Positions 1-9,512 of a DNA stretch of 64,000 nucleotides are shown here, one piece after another. The DNA lies in the NCBI RefSeq assembly GCF_029767755.1, contig NZ_JARUQS010000003.1:126446-190445 (forward strand). The letters run 5' to 3'. The notes beneath the pieces were generated by a model that was not told the DNA's origin, searched no databases, and saw only the letters and a list, made by a program, of their open reading frames with translations. This DNA comes from Thiomicrorhabdus sp. zzn3. Its GTDB lineage: Bacteria > Pseudomonadota > Gammaproteobacteria > Thiomicrospirales > Thiomicrospiraceae. Both the position numbers and the translations under genes were made by a program. How positions within the stretch are numbered: the first letter of the stretch is position 1; every line of letters begins with the position of its first letter.

Positions 1-212
1 AATAGAAGCTGGGTTTGCCCGTTTGATTCCGAGGCAACCATAGAAATAATCGGGGGGCTTTCATCGCCTGTGTTCGCCTCTTGGTCCGGCTGTGGTTTTA
101 AAGCGGTACAGCCGGTCACACCACTCAGTACAAACAAACCGAGCAGAGTCAAACGATAAAATGAAAAAGATCCGCCTTTATTGAGGCTCACGGCGCGGGA
201 AATTCGATTCAT
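1..212 (-). CDS. Lipoprotein N-terminus (partial), divergent from hemA
   Basis: The reverse strand from an ATG at 212 is open to the window edge and encodes about 70 residues. A basic N-terminus leads into a hydrophobic stretch and a lipobox ending SGVTGC with the lipidation Cys at residue 35, followed by a Pro/Glu-rich linker. This is a classic signal-peptidase-II lipoprotein start, so the product should be membrane anchored. In Pseudomonas-like genomes the gene divergent from hemA is a TPR lipoprotein followed by lolB, so either is possible. The family cannot be decided from this fragment. The start is uncertain because no strong ribosome-binding site is visible and the signal peptide is rather long. 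Confidence 0.6.
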   Translation of the reverse strand, partial: MNRISRAVSLNKGGSFSFYRLTLLGLFVLSGVTGCTALKPQPDQEANTGDESPPIISMVASESNGQTQLL

Positions 213-485
213 CAAAGTGCGACTATTCAAATACATTAATTAAGAGTTCCTATTCCACCCGTAACATGTTCATATCAAGTCATGCCATTACGAGCTTGCG
301 CTTTATTCTTCAATCCAAAAACACTCTCTTGCAAACACCAAAACAAGAAGAGGAAAGTGCGCGGCTTACGTGGCCACAGAAGAGGCAAAACCACACAAAA
401 ACTTGCAATTAACCCAATAATTTAGCAGAATTACGCCTCTTTGGTTGCAATTCATCTGAACTTCGACACGGTACACCACACGATT

Positions 486-1754
486 ATGAACCTACTGACT
501 CTCGGCGTGAATCATGAGACGGCCCCGGTCGACATTCGTGAAACCGTTTCATTTTCTTCAGAACGAGCCTTGGAGGCGATCTCTGAGCTGAAGCGCCATC
601 AGTACGTATCAGAGTGTATCATCTTATCGACTTGCAACCGAACCGAAATTTATTGCACGCTCAAATCTGCGGATGCAGAAAACGCGATTTTAGACTGGCT
701 ACACCAGTTCTTCGCACTGCCGGAAAAGACACTCATCCCCTATCTCTACAAACACCAAAATCAAAAGGCCGTCACTCATATTATGCGTGTCGCCAGCGGA
801 TTGAACTCTTTGGTATTGGGTGAGCCGCAGATTTTTGGCCAAATTAAGGACGCCTACAACCTGGCGCACAAAGCGGACAGCGTTCACCACACCCTGGAAA
901 ACCTGTTCCAGCATATTTTCCGCACCGTTAAGCAGGTGCGTACTGACACGGCTATCGGCTCCAGCCCGGTCTCAGTGGCTTTTTCTGCGGTAACACTATC
1001 CAAACAGTTTTTTGGTGATCTCTCCGAGCAAACCGCTCTGCTACTCGGTGCAGGGGAAACCATTGAACTGGTCGCCCGCCACCTGAAAGAGAATCATATC
1101 GGCAAGCTGATCATTGCCAACCGCACACTCGAACGTGCGCATAATCTGGCAGAATCTCTTGGCGGTTATGCCATTGAACTTGCGGAGATCGACAGCCATC
1201 TGCACGAAGCAGACATCGTCATTGGCTCAACCGGCAGCCCAACGGCCATTTTGCGCAAACCGCAAGTGGAACAGGCTTTGAAACGTCGCAAGAACCGCCC
1301 GATGTTTATGGTCGATATCGCCGTGCCGCGTGACATTGAAGCGAGCATTGACGAACTGGAAGATGTCTATTTATACACGGTCGACGATTTGCACGAAATC
1401 ATTGAAGATAACAAGCAATCGCGTCAAAGCGCCGCGCAGGAAGCGGAAGAGATCATTTCCGTGCAGAGTGAAAACTTTATGGCCCAATTTCATGCCATTC
1501 AGGAAGTCAATCCGCTGATTCAAACTTTCCGTCAGCACTGCCTGGAAATCAAAGAACAGGCTTTGCAGCAGGCCTTACACCAACTTGATAATGGCGCTCA
1601 ACCTGAAGAAGTGATCAAAAAGCTCGCTAATCAACTAACCAACAAACTGCTGCATAACCCAACCAAGCAGCTGCATCAAGCCGGCCTGGCTGGGCAGCAC
1701 CAACTGATCGAATCAGCCAAAACGCTGCTGTTAAACGATTCTGAACAACCTTAG
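486..1754 (+). CDS. hemA: Glutamyl-tRNA reductase
   Basis: This is the first committed enzyme of C5-pathway tetrapyrrole synthesis. It reduces Glu-tRNA to glutamate-1-semialdehyde with NADPH in the cytoplasm. The N-terminus MNLLTLGVNHETAPVDIRE and the STCNRTE motif with nucleophile Cys50 are textbook, followed by the NADP-binding domain (LLGAGETIE) and the C-terminal helical dimerisation domain. I chose ATG 486 (422 aa, family length about 420). An in-frame TTG at 441 would add 15 unrelated residues. The gene heads a hemA-prfA-prmC-moeB cluster. A near copy of the dispersed repeat (CAGGCCTT) lies at 1569-1576. Confidence 0.97.
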   Translation: MNLLTLGVNHETAPVDIRETVSFSSERALEAISELKRHQYVSECIILSTCNRTEIYCTLKSADAENAILDWLHQFFALPEKTLIPYLYKHQNQKAVTHIMRVASGLNSLVLGEPQIFGQIKDAYNLAHKADSVHHTLENLFQHIFRTVKQVRTDTAIGSSPVSVAFSAVTLSKQFFGDLSEQTALLLGAGETIELVARHLKENHIGKLIIANRTLERAHNLAESLGGYAIELAEIDSHLHEADIVIGSTGSPTAILRKPQVEQALKRRKNRPMFMVDIAVPRDIEASIDELEDVYLYTVDDLHEIIEDNKQSRQSAAQEAEEIISVQSENFMAQFHAIQEVNPLIQTFRQHCLEIKEQALQQALHQLDNGAQPEEVIKKLANQLTNKLLHNPTKQLHQAGLAGQHQLIESAKTLLLNDSEQP

Positions 1755-1807
1755 TTAAACCTTAAGGCGGTGCCAATTGGCATCGCCCCTCTTTTTTGAG
1801 TATTCCC

Positions 1808-2896
1808 GTGAAAGATTCAATTCGTAGTAAACTGCAAAACCTAGTGGAAAGACTGGATGAGGTCAACGCATTGATCTCCGATCCTGAGATTATCAGCGAC
1901 CAGAACAAATTCCGTGCCCTGACCAAAGAACACGCTCAGCTGACGCCAGTGGTCGAGACATTTAACGCCTTTCAAAGCGCCGAATCTGATCTTGAAGAGG
2001 CTAAAGAGATGATAGGATCGGGCGATCCTGAGTTGAAAGAAATGGCTCAGGAAGAATTACCTGAACTGGAAAAACAGATCGAGGGATATGAAGTCGAACT
2101 GCAAAAAATGCTGTTGCCGCGCGATCCAAACGACGATGCCAACATCTTCTTGGAAATTCGTGCCGGAACCGGCGGAGATGAAGCCGCGATTTTTGCCGGC
2201 GACCTGTTCCGCATGTACAGCCGTTATGCGGAAAAAATGCGCTGGCAGGTTGAGGTGATTAACTCTCATGAAGGTGAACACGGTGGCTACAAAGAGATCA
2301 TTGCCCGCATTATCGGTGACGGTGCTTACTCACGCCTTAAATTTGAATCCGGCGCGCATCGCGTGCAGCGTGTCCCTGCCACCGAAACCCAGGGCCGCGT
2401 GCATACCTCGGCCGCCACCGTGGTGATCATGCCGGAAGCCGCGGAACTGGAAGAGATCGAACTGAATCCGGCCGATCTAAAAGTGGATACCTTCCGTGCC
2501 TCCGGTGCCGGTGGGCAGCACGTGAACAAAACCGACTCCGCCATTCGTATCACTCACCTGCCAACCGGTACCGTAGTGGAATGCCAGGATGAACGTTCGC
2601 AACACAAAAACCGCGCACGCGCCATGTCCCTGCTGGCAGCCAGAATTAACGACACCCAGCGCCAAGTGCAGCAACAGGAGATTGCCCAGGAACGTAAAAG
2701 CTTGGTGGGCAGCGGAGACCGCTCGGAACGGATTCGTACCTATAATTACCCTCAGGGACGCGTGACCGATCACCGTATCAACCTCACCCTGTACAAACTG
2801 GATGAAGTCATGGCCGGTGCTTTAGAGCAGGTCATTGACCCTCTAGTCAATGAATATCAGGCTGAACAGCTTGCTGCGCTGAGCGCAGAAAGCTAA
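1808..2896 (+). CDS. prfA: Peptide chain release factor 1
   Basis: RF1 reads UAA and UAG in the ribosomal A site and triggers peptidyl-tRNA hydrolysis. The codon-recognition tripeptide PAT is at residues 190-192 and the catalytic GGQ at 235-237, inside the conserved [13 protein letters not shown] block. GTG 1808 gives 362 aa (E. coli has 360) and an N-terminus MKDSIRSKL that aligns with the family. It is preceded by GAG about eight bases upstream. The in-frame TTG at 1796 is less likely. The gene lies 53 bases after hemA and 23 before prmC, whose product methylates this GGQ glutamine. Confidence 0.96.
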   Translation: MKDSIRSKLQNLVERLDEVNALISDPEIISDQNKFRALTKEHAQLTPVVETFNAFQSAESDLEEAKEMIGSGDPELKEMAQEELPELEKQIEGYEVELQKMLLPRDPNDDANIFLEIRAGTGGDEAAIFAGDLFRMYSRYAEKMRWQVEVINSHEGEHGGYKEIIARIIGDGAYSRLKFESGAHRVQRVPATETQGRVHTSAATVVIMPEAAELEEIELNPADLKVDTFRASGAGGQHVNKTDSAIRITHLPTGTVVECQDERSQHKNRARAMSLLAARINDTQRQVQQQEIAQERKSLVGSGDRSERIRTYNYPQGRVTDHRINLTLYKLDEVMAGALEQVIDPLVNEYQAEQLAALSAES

Positions 2897-2919
2897 GCAA
2901 CCGATACCATACCGGGACA

Positions 2920-3849
2920 ATGAAACCGAATTCGGAAGACAAGGCGGCCGGCACCATTGAGCAGACTCTCAAGTCTGCCCGATCACGCTTAACAGACAGC
3001 CAAATCAGTGACAGCCCGGGATTGGATGCCGAGCTGTTACTGGCGCATTGTCTGCAAACCTCCCGCACCTATCTGTTTACCTGGCCTGAAATAGAGTTGA
3101 ACGAATCTCAGCAGGCCTGCTTCAATAGCTTGCTGCAGAAGCGATTGCAAGGTCATCCGATTGCACACCTAACCGGAGAACGTGAATTTTGGGGATTATC
3201 CCTTAAGGTCACCCCCGACACCCTGATTCCACGACCGGATACCGAAATTCTGGTGGAAACCGCTCTGCAAAAAATTGAGCAACTTCAACAAACTGAGCAG
3301 GCCTGTTCCGATTGCCGCCCGCCTTCACCGATTCGCTTGCTGGACCTAGGCACCGGCACCGGTGCAATCGCCTTGGCCCTGAAACAGGAATGCCCGCAAT
3401 GCGACGTCACCGCCTTGGACCAAAGTGGCGCCGCACTTGAAGTGGCCCGGTACAATGCGCAGATTCACAACCTTTCCATTCGTTTTTTAAAGAGCGACTG
3501 GTTTTCCGTGTTGGATGCCAATAAACGCTTTTCCGTAATCGTCTCCAATCCGCCGTACATTGAAAATAACGATCCGCATTTACAGCAGGGAGATGTCCGT
3601 TTCGACCCGATCAGCGCCCTCACCTCTGGTGAAGATGGACTGCAAGACCTAAAATTCATTATTCAACAGGCCTGGTCGTTTTTACAGCCTGACGGCTGGC
3701 TGTTAGTTGAACACGGTTACAATCAAGCCGAAGCAGTCAGTGCGCTGTTCCAGCAGCGCGGTTATCAACAGATTGAAAACCGCTGTGACTATGGCGGCAA
3801 TCCGCGGATTACCTTCGGGCAAAAACCGTGCACTTCCCAAACTGGATAA
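2920..3849 (+). CDS. prmC: Release factor glutamine N5-methyltransferase
   Basis: PrmC (HemK) methylates the GGQ glutamine of RF1 and RF2 using S-adenosylmethionine. An N-terminal helical release-factor-binding domain is followed by a Rossmann methyltransferase with the SAM motif DLGTGTG (residues 142-148) and the catalytic NPPY (210-213). It is 309 aa, slightly longer than E. coli PrmC because of an insert near residues 120-137 (QLQQTEQACSDCRPPS). The gene directly follows its substrate gene prfA. It carries three exact CAGGCCTG repeats within 563 bases (3112, 3298, 3667). All three are read CAG-GCC-TGB, giving QAC, QAC and QAW, and one of them lies in the insert. Confidence 0.95.
   Translation: MKPNSEDKAAGTIEQTLKSARSRLTDSQISDSPGLDAELLLAHCLQTSRTYLFTWPEIELNESQQACFNSLLQKRLQGHPIAHLTGEREFWGLSLKVTPDTLIPRPDTEILVETALQKIEQLQQTEQACSDCRPPSPIRLLDLGTGTGAIALALKQECPQCDVTALDQSGAALEVARYNAQIHNLSIRFLKSDWFSVLDANKRFSVIVSNPPYIENNDPHLQQGDVRFDPISALTSGEDGLQDLKFIIQQAWSFLQPDGWLLVEHGYNQAEAVSALFQQRGYQQIENRCDYGGNPRITFGQKPCTSQTG
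3112..3119. repeat. Dispersed CAGGCCTG repeat, copy 1
   Basis: Exact octamer inside prmC, read as QAC. Both flanks are poor matches to the extended consensus, so orientation is ambiguous. Confidence 0.75.
3298..3305 (-). repeat. Dispersed CAGGCCTG repeat, copy 2
   Basis: Exact octamer inside prmC. The reverse strand continues as CTCAGTTT, close to the consensus arm TTCAnTTT. It falls in a non-conserved insert of the protein. Confidence 0.8.
3667..3674 (-). repeat. Dispersed CAGGCCTG repeat, copy 3
   Basis: Exact octamer inside prmC, read as QAW. The reverse strand reads ACCAGGCCTGTTGAAT, a good extended match. Confidence 0.85.
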
Positions 3850-3897
3850 CCCAAACGGAATACCCCCCAACTGAATCAATCAAAAGGAATCGATTTC

Positions 3898-4671
3898 ATG
3901 ACCGATCTCGCGAACCAGCCCGAACTGAATGACGAAGAGCTTTCCCGTTACAGTCGCCAGATATTGCTGCCTGAAGTCGATTATGAGGGACAGCTTACCT
4001 TGGCACGTTCACATGCCGTTATTTTCGGCCTGGGGGGGTTGGGTTCCCCCGCTTCACTCTATCTGGCCTCGGCCGGCATCGGCAAATTAACCCTGGTGGA
4101 TTTTGACGAAGTGGACGACTCCAACCTGCAGCGTCAGATTGTGCACCGCGAAGAAAATATCGGTCAACCGAAAGTGACCTCCGCCAAGCAAAACCTACAG
4201 GCTTTGAACCGTCATATTCAAATTGAAACCGTTGAGCACAAACCGGATGAAGCCCTAATGAAGACTTTGATTCACGGTGCCGATGTCATTCTGGACTGTA
4301 CCGACAATTTTGCCGCGCGCTTTGCGATTAACCGCGCCTGCCATGCAGCGCAAAAACCGCTGATTTCAGGCGCGGCAATTCGCTGGGAGGGACAATTGAG
4401 CACCTACGACTTCCGTCAGCCGCAAAGCCCCTGCTACCAGTGTCTGTATAAAGAAGAAAACGGGGTCGAACTGACCTGTAGCCGTAACGGGGTGTTATCC
4501 CCGGTGGTCGGCATGATTGGTTCCATGCAAGCGATCGAGGCGATTAAAGCCCTGCTGAATTTGCCAACGCTGACCGGCAAGCTGATGATTGTTGACGCCT
4601 ATACAATGCATATTCGTACCTTGAATCTAAAGAAAGATCCGCAGTGTCAACAGTGCTCAGCGGCTGAATAA
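3898..4671 (+). CDS. moeB: MoeB/ThiF/HesA-family sulfur-carrier adenylyltransferase
   Basis: This E1-like enzyme adenylates the C-terminal Gly-Gly of a ubiquitin-like sulfur carrier (MoaD, or ThiS in paralogues). The nucleotide-binding loop GLGGLGSP is near residues 44-51, with RQ and K contacts (NLQRQIV) after it. DCTDNFAAR is the adenylation signature. CYQC and CQQC supply four zinc cysteines. At 257 aa it is the short form without a rhodanese domain. The hemA-prfA-prmC-moeB order favours MoeB, but a ThiF or HesA role cannot be excluded. It is followed by a dyad-symmetric copy of the dispersed repeat. Confidence 0.85.
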   Translation: MTDLANQPELNDEELSRYSRQILLPEVDYEGQLTLARSHAVIFGLGGLGSPASLYLASAGIGKLTLVDFDEVDDSNLQRQIVHREENIGQPKVTSAKQNLQALNRHIQIETVEHKPDEALMKTLIHGADVILDCTDNFAARFAINRACHAAQKPLISGAAIRWEGQLSTYDFRQPQSPCYQCLYKEENGVELTCSRNGVLSPVVGMIGSMQAIEAIKALLNLPTLTGKLMIVDAYTMHIRTLNLKKDPQCQQCSAAE

Positions 4672-4682
4672 ACATTGTTTAA

Positions 4683-4706
4683 AAACTGAACAGGCCTGGT
4701 CAGTTT
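4683..4706. terminator. Dyad repeat between convergent moeB and motB
   Basis: AAACTGA (4683-4689) and TCAGTTT (4700-4706) flank the palindromic core, making a 24-base dyad with one mismatched pair. It begins 12 bases after the moeB stop and faces the 3' end of motB. There is no long T-run on either strand, so termination is plausible but not certain. Confidence 0.4.
4691..4698 (-). repeat. Dispersed CAGGCCTG repeat, copy 4 (best consensus match)
   Basis: The reverse strand reads ACCAGGCCTGTTCAGTTT, a full match to the 18-base consensus. Intergenic, 19 bases after the moeB stop. Confidence 0.9.
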
Positions 4707-4741
4707 GACGAAACGATATTACTCTAAAAACCACACAGCCC

Positions 4742-5455
4742 TTAAGGAGCTGCGAACGGTTCGGTGATCTGACGTTTGTCGATTTTAATAATCACACGTC
4801 GGTTCATAGAACGGCTGTAGGCGGAATCATTCGGCACTACCGGTTCGTTATCGGCATTGCCTTCGATTTTAATCAGGCGTTTATCCACCCCCATGTAAAT
4901 AAAGGTGCGAGCCACCGTGGCCGCGCGCGCGGCTGAAAGTTCCCAGTTGGAAGGGAACTGGAAATTATTGATCGGCAAGTCGTCCGTGTAGCCGGAAATC
5001 ACCATCGGCTGACCGCGCCCCGCCAAACTCTCGCCTAACAACTCAAGCTGCTCACGTGTTTTATCACTGATGGTCGCACGCCCACTCTCAAAGAAACTGT
5101 CGGAACGCAAAGTGATTTTGGTGAACTCTTCATTGTCTTCGATGTTAATATCGCGCGGATTCACATTTTTTAGCGTATCGAAGATCTCTTGTTCCGTCAC
5201 CGGCGGCTTCAGCTCCAACGGATTGAATTCCGTACCCGGCATGCTTGCCGTCTGTTCGATCATACTATCGGGTTCAGAAGCCTGCTCACCGATCAAACGA
5301 TTCACAAAAATCTGCCTTTCATCCGGGTCCACAACCGCCAACAGCCACATCACCAGAAAGAAGACCATCAATACGGTCATCAAGTCGGCCAGGGCAATTT
5401 TCCAAGAACCACCGTGCGCCCCGCCGTCATCATGTCCTCCACGACGGCGTGCCAC
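4742..5455 (-). CDS. motB: Flagellar motor stator protein MotB
   Basis: MotB forms the proton-conducting stator with MotA and anchors it to peptidoglycan. A short basic N-terminus with GGAHGGSWK precedes a single membrane helix that carries the proton-binding Asp24 (ALADLMTVLM). The C-terminal OmpA-like domain contains ISGYTDDLPI, WELSAARA and the conserved NRRV arginines. I chose GTG 5455 (237 aa) because GGGAGGA lies seven bases upstream. A TTG at 5494 would add 13 residues that do not look like MotB and would pass through this ribosome-binding site. The gene starts 60 bases after motA. Confidence 0.93.
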   Translation of the reverse strand: MARRRGGHDDGGAHGGSWKIALADLMTVLMVFFLVMWLLAVVDPDERQIFVNRLIGEQASEPDSMIEQTASMPGTEFNPLELKPPVTEQEIFDTLKNVNPRDINIEDNEEFTKITLRSDSFFESGRATISDKTREQLELLGESLAGRGQPMVISGYTDDLPINNFQFPSNWELSAARAATVARTFIYMGVDKRLIKIEGNADNEPVVPNDSAYSRSMNRRVIIKIDKRQITEPFAAP

Positions 5456-5515
5456 TAGCCTATCCTCCCGGAAAACATGAGCGTAGACCAGCAATCCCAG
5501 CTAAACATGAACCGG

Positions 5516-6358
5516 TTATTCATAATCATCTCGCGGTATTTCAAATTCGGGTGGAACACGCTGACGGCCAATTTCTACCGCCAAATTCGGCGAGACGCCA
5601 CTGGCAAACGCCTCCAGAAATGAAGCGGTCATTTCAAATAGCGAACGATCCTGACGAATCATGACTTCGACCGAATGCACAAACGGCGCAACGACAGCAA
5701 ACGCAAAAAACACCCCGGTTAAAGTTCCTACCAGTGCCGCTCCGATCGCCGTACCGATGGCCGCCACATCCATGTCGCCGCCTAACAGTTCCATGGTAAT
5801 AATCACCCCCAACACCGCAGCAACGATACCGAAACCTGGCAACCAATCCCCGACCTTGCCGGCCGCTTTCGGCACTTCCATCTGTGAATGGTAAACATCA
5901 TCGATTTGGTTAGCCAAATGATGTTCGAAATTCAGGCTTGCCGGAGGGTTTAACAACAAGTAACTGAAGTTGTCGATAATGAATTTTTTAAGATCTTTAT
6001 GTTTTAAAACTCTGGAGTAATGCATAAAAATCGGGCTATTTTCCGGGCTGACAATATGCTTTTCGAGCGCCAGCATGCCTGAGGAGCGTGACAGTCGCGC
6101 CAGCTCTTCCAGAAGGCCAAGAGTTTCTGCATAAAGTTCTTTGGTGACACGCTCTCCGGCAAAAAAGCGTCCCAGATAAGCCAAGGTACGCGTCCACACA
6201 TAAACAGGAGTCGAAGCCAAAAAAGCACCTAATGAAATCCCCAAAATTACCACTAATTCCGAGGGGTGCCATAGAGCCATCAGGTTTCCGCCCATTAAGG
6301 CGAAGCCACCTAAAAGACTGGCAAGAACAATGATAATTCCAATGGGTTTTGCAAACAT
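5516..6358 (-). CDS. motA: Flagellar motor stator protein MotA
   Basis: This is the four-helix stator subunit that couples ion flow to rotor torque. Two N-terminal membrane helices (residues 1-50) precede a cytoplasmic loop with charged residues (ELARLSRSSGMLALEKH) and a C-terminal helix pair starting at the conserved proline of DWLPGFGIVAAVLG. At 280 aa it is near the usual 285-295. It is the first gene of a two-gene motAB operon. The upstream 6359-6430 has no flagellar sigma-28 site I could defend. Separate stator genes away from a flagellar cluster are common. Confidence 0.93.
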   Translation of the reverse strand: MFAKPIGIIIVLASLLGGFALMGGNLMALWHPSELVVILGISLGAFLASTPVYVWTRTLAYLGRFFAGERVTKELYAETLGLLEELARLSRSSGMLALEKHIVSPENSPIFMHYSRVLKHKDLKKFIIDNFSYLLLNPPASLNFEHHLANQIDDVYHSQMEVPKAAGKVGDWLPGFGIVAAVLGVIITMELLGGDMDVAAIGTAIGAALVGTLTGVFFAFAVVAPFVHSVEVMIRQDRSLFEMTASFLEAFASGVSPNLAVEIGRQRVPPEFEIPRDDYE

Positions 6359-6538
6359 AGATCAGATCACTTTTGATTGACGGTTCCTACGCTCCCTGCC
6401 ACAGAAAGCCCTTCAAAACTTGAATCGCGTTTCCGTTAACGGCATGGAGACAGATAATTTTATTATTTTTTATAACAGGGCTTAACCATATCAGATCAAC
6501 CCAGAACCTTTAAGCAATCCTTATACCAGCTTATTAAA

Positions 6539-8767
6539 TTAGTTGGATAATCGAATCGAAGTCACCTTCTTCAGGGTTCTTGGCAAGACAATCCCCCGCT
6601 TAGCGCGACTGGCAAACGCCTCTTCAATGGCCGTCGGCCCAAATTGTTTTTCATAGTCACCGGCAATCAATGCCAATTTACTGCCGGGCTCAAAGGCAAA
6701 AACCGCATTGACCTTGTGCCCTTTTGGCAACTGAATCAACTTATTCCCTTTCCCCTTGGCCAAGATCGGCAACTCTTCTGCTTTAAAAACCAGCATTCTC
6801 GGTTCGTCGGTAACCACGACAATCCAGTCTTCTTTTTTCACTTTCGCTGGAATAAGGATGGTAGACTTAGCCGGCAGACTGATCGCGGATTTACCCGCTT
6901 TATTCTTGGAATACAAGTTTTCCAGCTGGGTAATAAAACCATAACCGGCAGACGTAGCGAGAATCACCTGTTCATCCGGCTGTCCCAGCAACACATGCTT
7001 AAATGCGGCCCCCGCTGGCGGGTTTAAGCGCCCGGTTAAGGGTTCACCATGACTGCGTGCCGAAGGAAGGCTGTGCGCCGGCAACGAATAGGCCCGCCCG
7101 GTATCATCCAAAAAGACCGCCATTTGCCGGCTTTGGCCGCTATCCTGACTACAGAAGTCATCACCTGATTTATAGCCCAAGGAACGTCCGTCGACATCGT
7201 GTCCTTTAGCCGCGCGGATCCAGCCGTTTTCAGACAAGACAACAGTCACCGCTTCAGACGGAAGCAGGTCCTGTTCACTCATCGCCTGCGCAATTTTCGC
7301 TTCCACTAATGGTGATTTACGCTCATCGCCATAGCTTTCTGCATCGGCCTGCAACTCCTTTTTCACCAGAGTTTTGAGACGGGCCGCACTGCCAAGAATC
7401 TTCTCCAACTTCTGACGCTCCGCTTCCAACTCAGCCTGCTCGGTGCGGATTTTCATCTCTTCCAAACGGGCTAAATGGCGTAACTTCAATTCTAAAATGG
7501 CTTCGGCCTGAAGATCGCTTAAGCCAAAACGCTCCATCAATACCGGCTTAGGTTTGTCTTCCTCACGGATAATGGCAATCACCTCATCGATATTTAAAAA
7601 AGCAACGAGCAAACCGTCCAAAATGTGCAAACGCGCCAAAACCTTGTCCAGACGATATTGCAGACGGCGACGCACGGTTTCCGTACGGTAGGTCAGCCAT
7701 TCACTCAACAAATCTTTCAACGGTTTGACTTGGGGACGGCCGTTAAGACCGATGACATTAAAGTTGGCGCGGTAACTCTTTTCCAGATCCGTGGTAGCAA
7801 ACAGATGAAGCATCGCGGTTTCCACATCCACGCGCTTGGAACGCAGCTCCAACACAAAACGGATTGGATTTTCATGATCCGATTCATCGCGTAAATCGAC
7901 CACCATAGGCAACTTTTTAGCGCGCATCTGCGCGGCAATCTGCTCCAACACCTTGGAACCGGAAACCTGATAGGGAAGCGCGTCAATCACCACATTGACA
8001 CCATCCTCCACGTGGTAGCTGGCACGCTGGCGAATCGCACCGTTGCCGGTTTCATACAATTTGAGCAATTCGGCTTTGGGCGTAATCACCTGGGCCGAAT
8101 TCGGATAATCCGGTCCCGGAATGTATTTCACCAACTCTTCAGTGGTGAGTTTCGGGTTTTCCAACAGGGCCACGCAACCGTTGACCACTTCACGCAGGTT
8201 GTGCGGTGGGATGTCAGTCGCCATCCCCACCGCAATCCCGGAGGTACCATTGAGCAGAACATGCGGCACTCTGGCTGGCAGCACCACCGGCTCCTGCAGA
8301 GTACCGTCAAAATTGGGCGTCCAGTCAACCGTCCCCTGGCTGGCCTCCTCCAGCAACAATTGGCTGAATTTGGAGAGACGCGCTTCGGTATAACGCATCG
8401 CGGCAAAGGATTTGGGATCATCCATTGAACCCCAGTTCCCCTGACCGTCAACCAATGGATAACGGAAGGAAAAATCCTGCGCCATCAGCACCATGGCTTC
8501 ATAGCAAGCACTGTCACCATGCGGATGAAATTTACCCAGAACATCCCCGACGGTACGCGCCGATTTTTTATATTTTGCACTGGCTTTGAGCCCCAACTCG
8601 GACATCGCATAAATGATGCGCCTCTGAACCGGCTTTAGGCCATCGCTAATGTGCGGCAAGGCACGATCCAGAATGACATACATCGCATAATCAAGATACG
8701 CTTTCTCGGTAAAGGCCGCTACCGGAAGCTGCTCAATGCCTTCATAATTGATGACCTGTTGGGACAC
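6539..8767 (-). CDS. parC: DNA topoisomerase IV subunit A
   Basis: ParC is the DNA-cleaving subunit that decatenates sister chromosomes with ParE. The winged-helix region carries [10 protein letters not shown] (Ser86 and Glu90 match the quinolone-resistance positions 80 and 84 of E. coli, both wild type) and the catalytic Tyr126 in AAMRYTE. The tower and coiled coil follow, then a degenerate beta-pinwheel C-terminus. At 742 aa it is close to E. coli ParC (752) and lacks the GyrA-box QRRGGKG, which supports ParC over GyrA. parE lies 4.9 kb further right on the same strand, not adjacent. Confidence 0.95.
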   Translation of the reverse strand: MSQQVINYEGIEQLPVAAFTEKAYLDYAMYVILDRALPHISDGLKPVQRRIIYAMSELGLKASAKYKKSARTVGDVLGKFHPHGDSACYEAMVLMAQDFSFRYPLVDGQGNWGSMDDPKSFAAMRYTEARLSKFSQLLLEEASQGTVDWTPNFDGTLQEPVVLPARVPHVLLNGTSGIAVGMATDIPPHNLREVVNGCVALLENPKLTTEELVKYIPGPDYPNSAQVITPKAELLKLYETGNGAIRQRASYHVEDGVNVVIDALPYQVSGSKVLEQIAAQMRAKKLPMVVDLRDESDHENPIRFVLELRSKRVDVETAMLHLFATTDLEKSYRANFNVIGLNGRPQVKPLKDLLSEWLTYRTETVRRRLQYRLDKVLARLHILDGLLVAFLNIDEVIAIIREEDKPKPVLMERFGLSDLQAEAILELKLRHLARLEEMKIRTEQAELEAERQKLEKILGSAARLKTLVKKELQADAESYGDERKSPLVEAKIAQAMSEQDLLPSEAVTVVLSENGWIRAAKGHDVDGRSLGYKSGDDFCSQDSGQSRQMAVFLDDTGRAYSLPAHSLPSARSHGEPLTGRLNPPAGAAFKHVLLGQPDEQVILATSAGYGFITQLENLYSKNKAGKSAISLPAKSTILIPAKVKKEDWIVVVTDEPRMLVFKAEELPILAKGKGNKLIQLPKGHKVNAVFAFEPGSKLALIAGDYEKQFGPTAIEEAFASRAKRGIVLPRTLKKVTSIRLSN

Positions 8768-8852
8768 GTACCGCTCCTATTTTATGGTTAAGATACTTTA
8801 GGATGTTCAATCGTATTAAACGATCTTAATCGATGGATTTAAATTTACCAAA

Positions 8853-9167
8853 TCAGGTGTTTTCTGTCAGTTTGCCAACCGCACAAGAGACAAAAGACTT
8901 GGCCTTGGCGCCCGCTGCTTTAATCCCTTCTACACTGCCGGCAGGCGGATAGCCCATCCTGAGAAGCTGCGCGGCCACTTCCGCTTCCACCGCTTCGGAC
9001 ACCAGACCGGATGAAATCTGACAATTGACCAGACCATTTTCAACATCCACTTCAACCGTCTCGATACCATCCAATTGTGAAAGCTGTTTGCAAATCGAAT
9101 TTGCACAGCCGCCACACTTAATATTTTCCGCCCGAATACGAATCCACTGCTGATGTTCTGCGTGCAT
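8853..9167 (-). CDS. Heavy-metal-associated (HMA) domain protein
   Basis: The ferredoxin-like HMA fold binds soft metals such as Cu(I) through the CGGC pair (Cys18 and Cys21) in NIKCGGCANSICKQL, followed by the typical strand pattern LDGIETVEVDVENGLVNC. It is about 104 aa from ATG 9167, longer than a CopZ chaperone (about 70). The C-terminal 30 residues (KAAGAKAKSFVSCAVGKL) hold another Cys and match nothing I know. ATG 9167 follows AAGGCG. The frame stays open to 9227 but those extra residues look like leader sequence. It could be a copper or mercury chaperone. No transporter gene is adjacent. Confidence 0.75.
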   Translation of the reverse strand: MHAEHQQWIRIRAENIKCGGCANSICKQLSQLDGIETVEVDVENGLVNCQISSGLVSEAVEAEVAAQLLRMGYPPAGSVEGIKAAGAKAKSFVSCAVGKLTENT

Positions 9168-9512
9168 GAGTTTCGCCTTTTTCTGTTTTTTAAACGTTTT
9201 CACATGATGAACAGATGGGGTCATCACTCGCGTTCATCGTTCATCGTTCATCGTTCATCGTTCATCGTTCATCGTTCATCGTTCATCGTTCATTTTATAC
9301 CGCAACACGGCCAATTGCTTGTTTTCAAACGTACTATAATCTAACACACTTCAAATCGGCTTTGCGCCTCTCTATTGGTTAAACGTTTAGCCCGCCAACC
9401 CCCTATCCTAACCTTTCACTATATAACCTACTTATTTACTAGGTTATTACCTCTGTTCAAGTTAAAATAGTTGCCACCAACTCTTTTTGCGAAAAGCCAA
9501 CGTGTATTGAAT
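9168..9512. other. Divergent intergenic region, HMA gene / selO
   Basis: This 345-base non-coding stretch separates two divergent starts. It holds the heptamer tandem repeat at 9232-9293 and A/T-rich sequence before selO. I see no convincing paired -35/-10 elements. The 63-codon plus-strand frame across it is a by-product of the repeat. Confidence 0.6.
9232..9293. repeat. Tandem heptamer (GTTCATC) x8 plus 6 bases
   Basis: Eight perfect head-to-tail copies of GTTCATC run from 9232 to 9287, followed by GTTCAT. No unit carries a mismatch, which suggests a young, slippage-prone array. It begins 65 bases upstream of the HMA start codon and ends 219 bases before selO. Seven is not a multiple of three, so copy-number change would shift any frame crossing it. 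Outside a gene, it would change promoter or leader spacing. Confidence 0.95.

Noticed and set aside
6359..6538. Sigma-28 flagellar promoter before motA
   Set aside because: TCAAGTTT resembles a -35 but no GCCGATAA-like -10 follows at the right spacing.
9153..9344. 63-codon plus-strand frame with repeated RSSFIVH
   Set aside because: The peptide repeat is only the heptamer DNA array read through. There is no ribosome-binding site or family resemblance.
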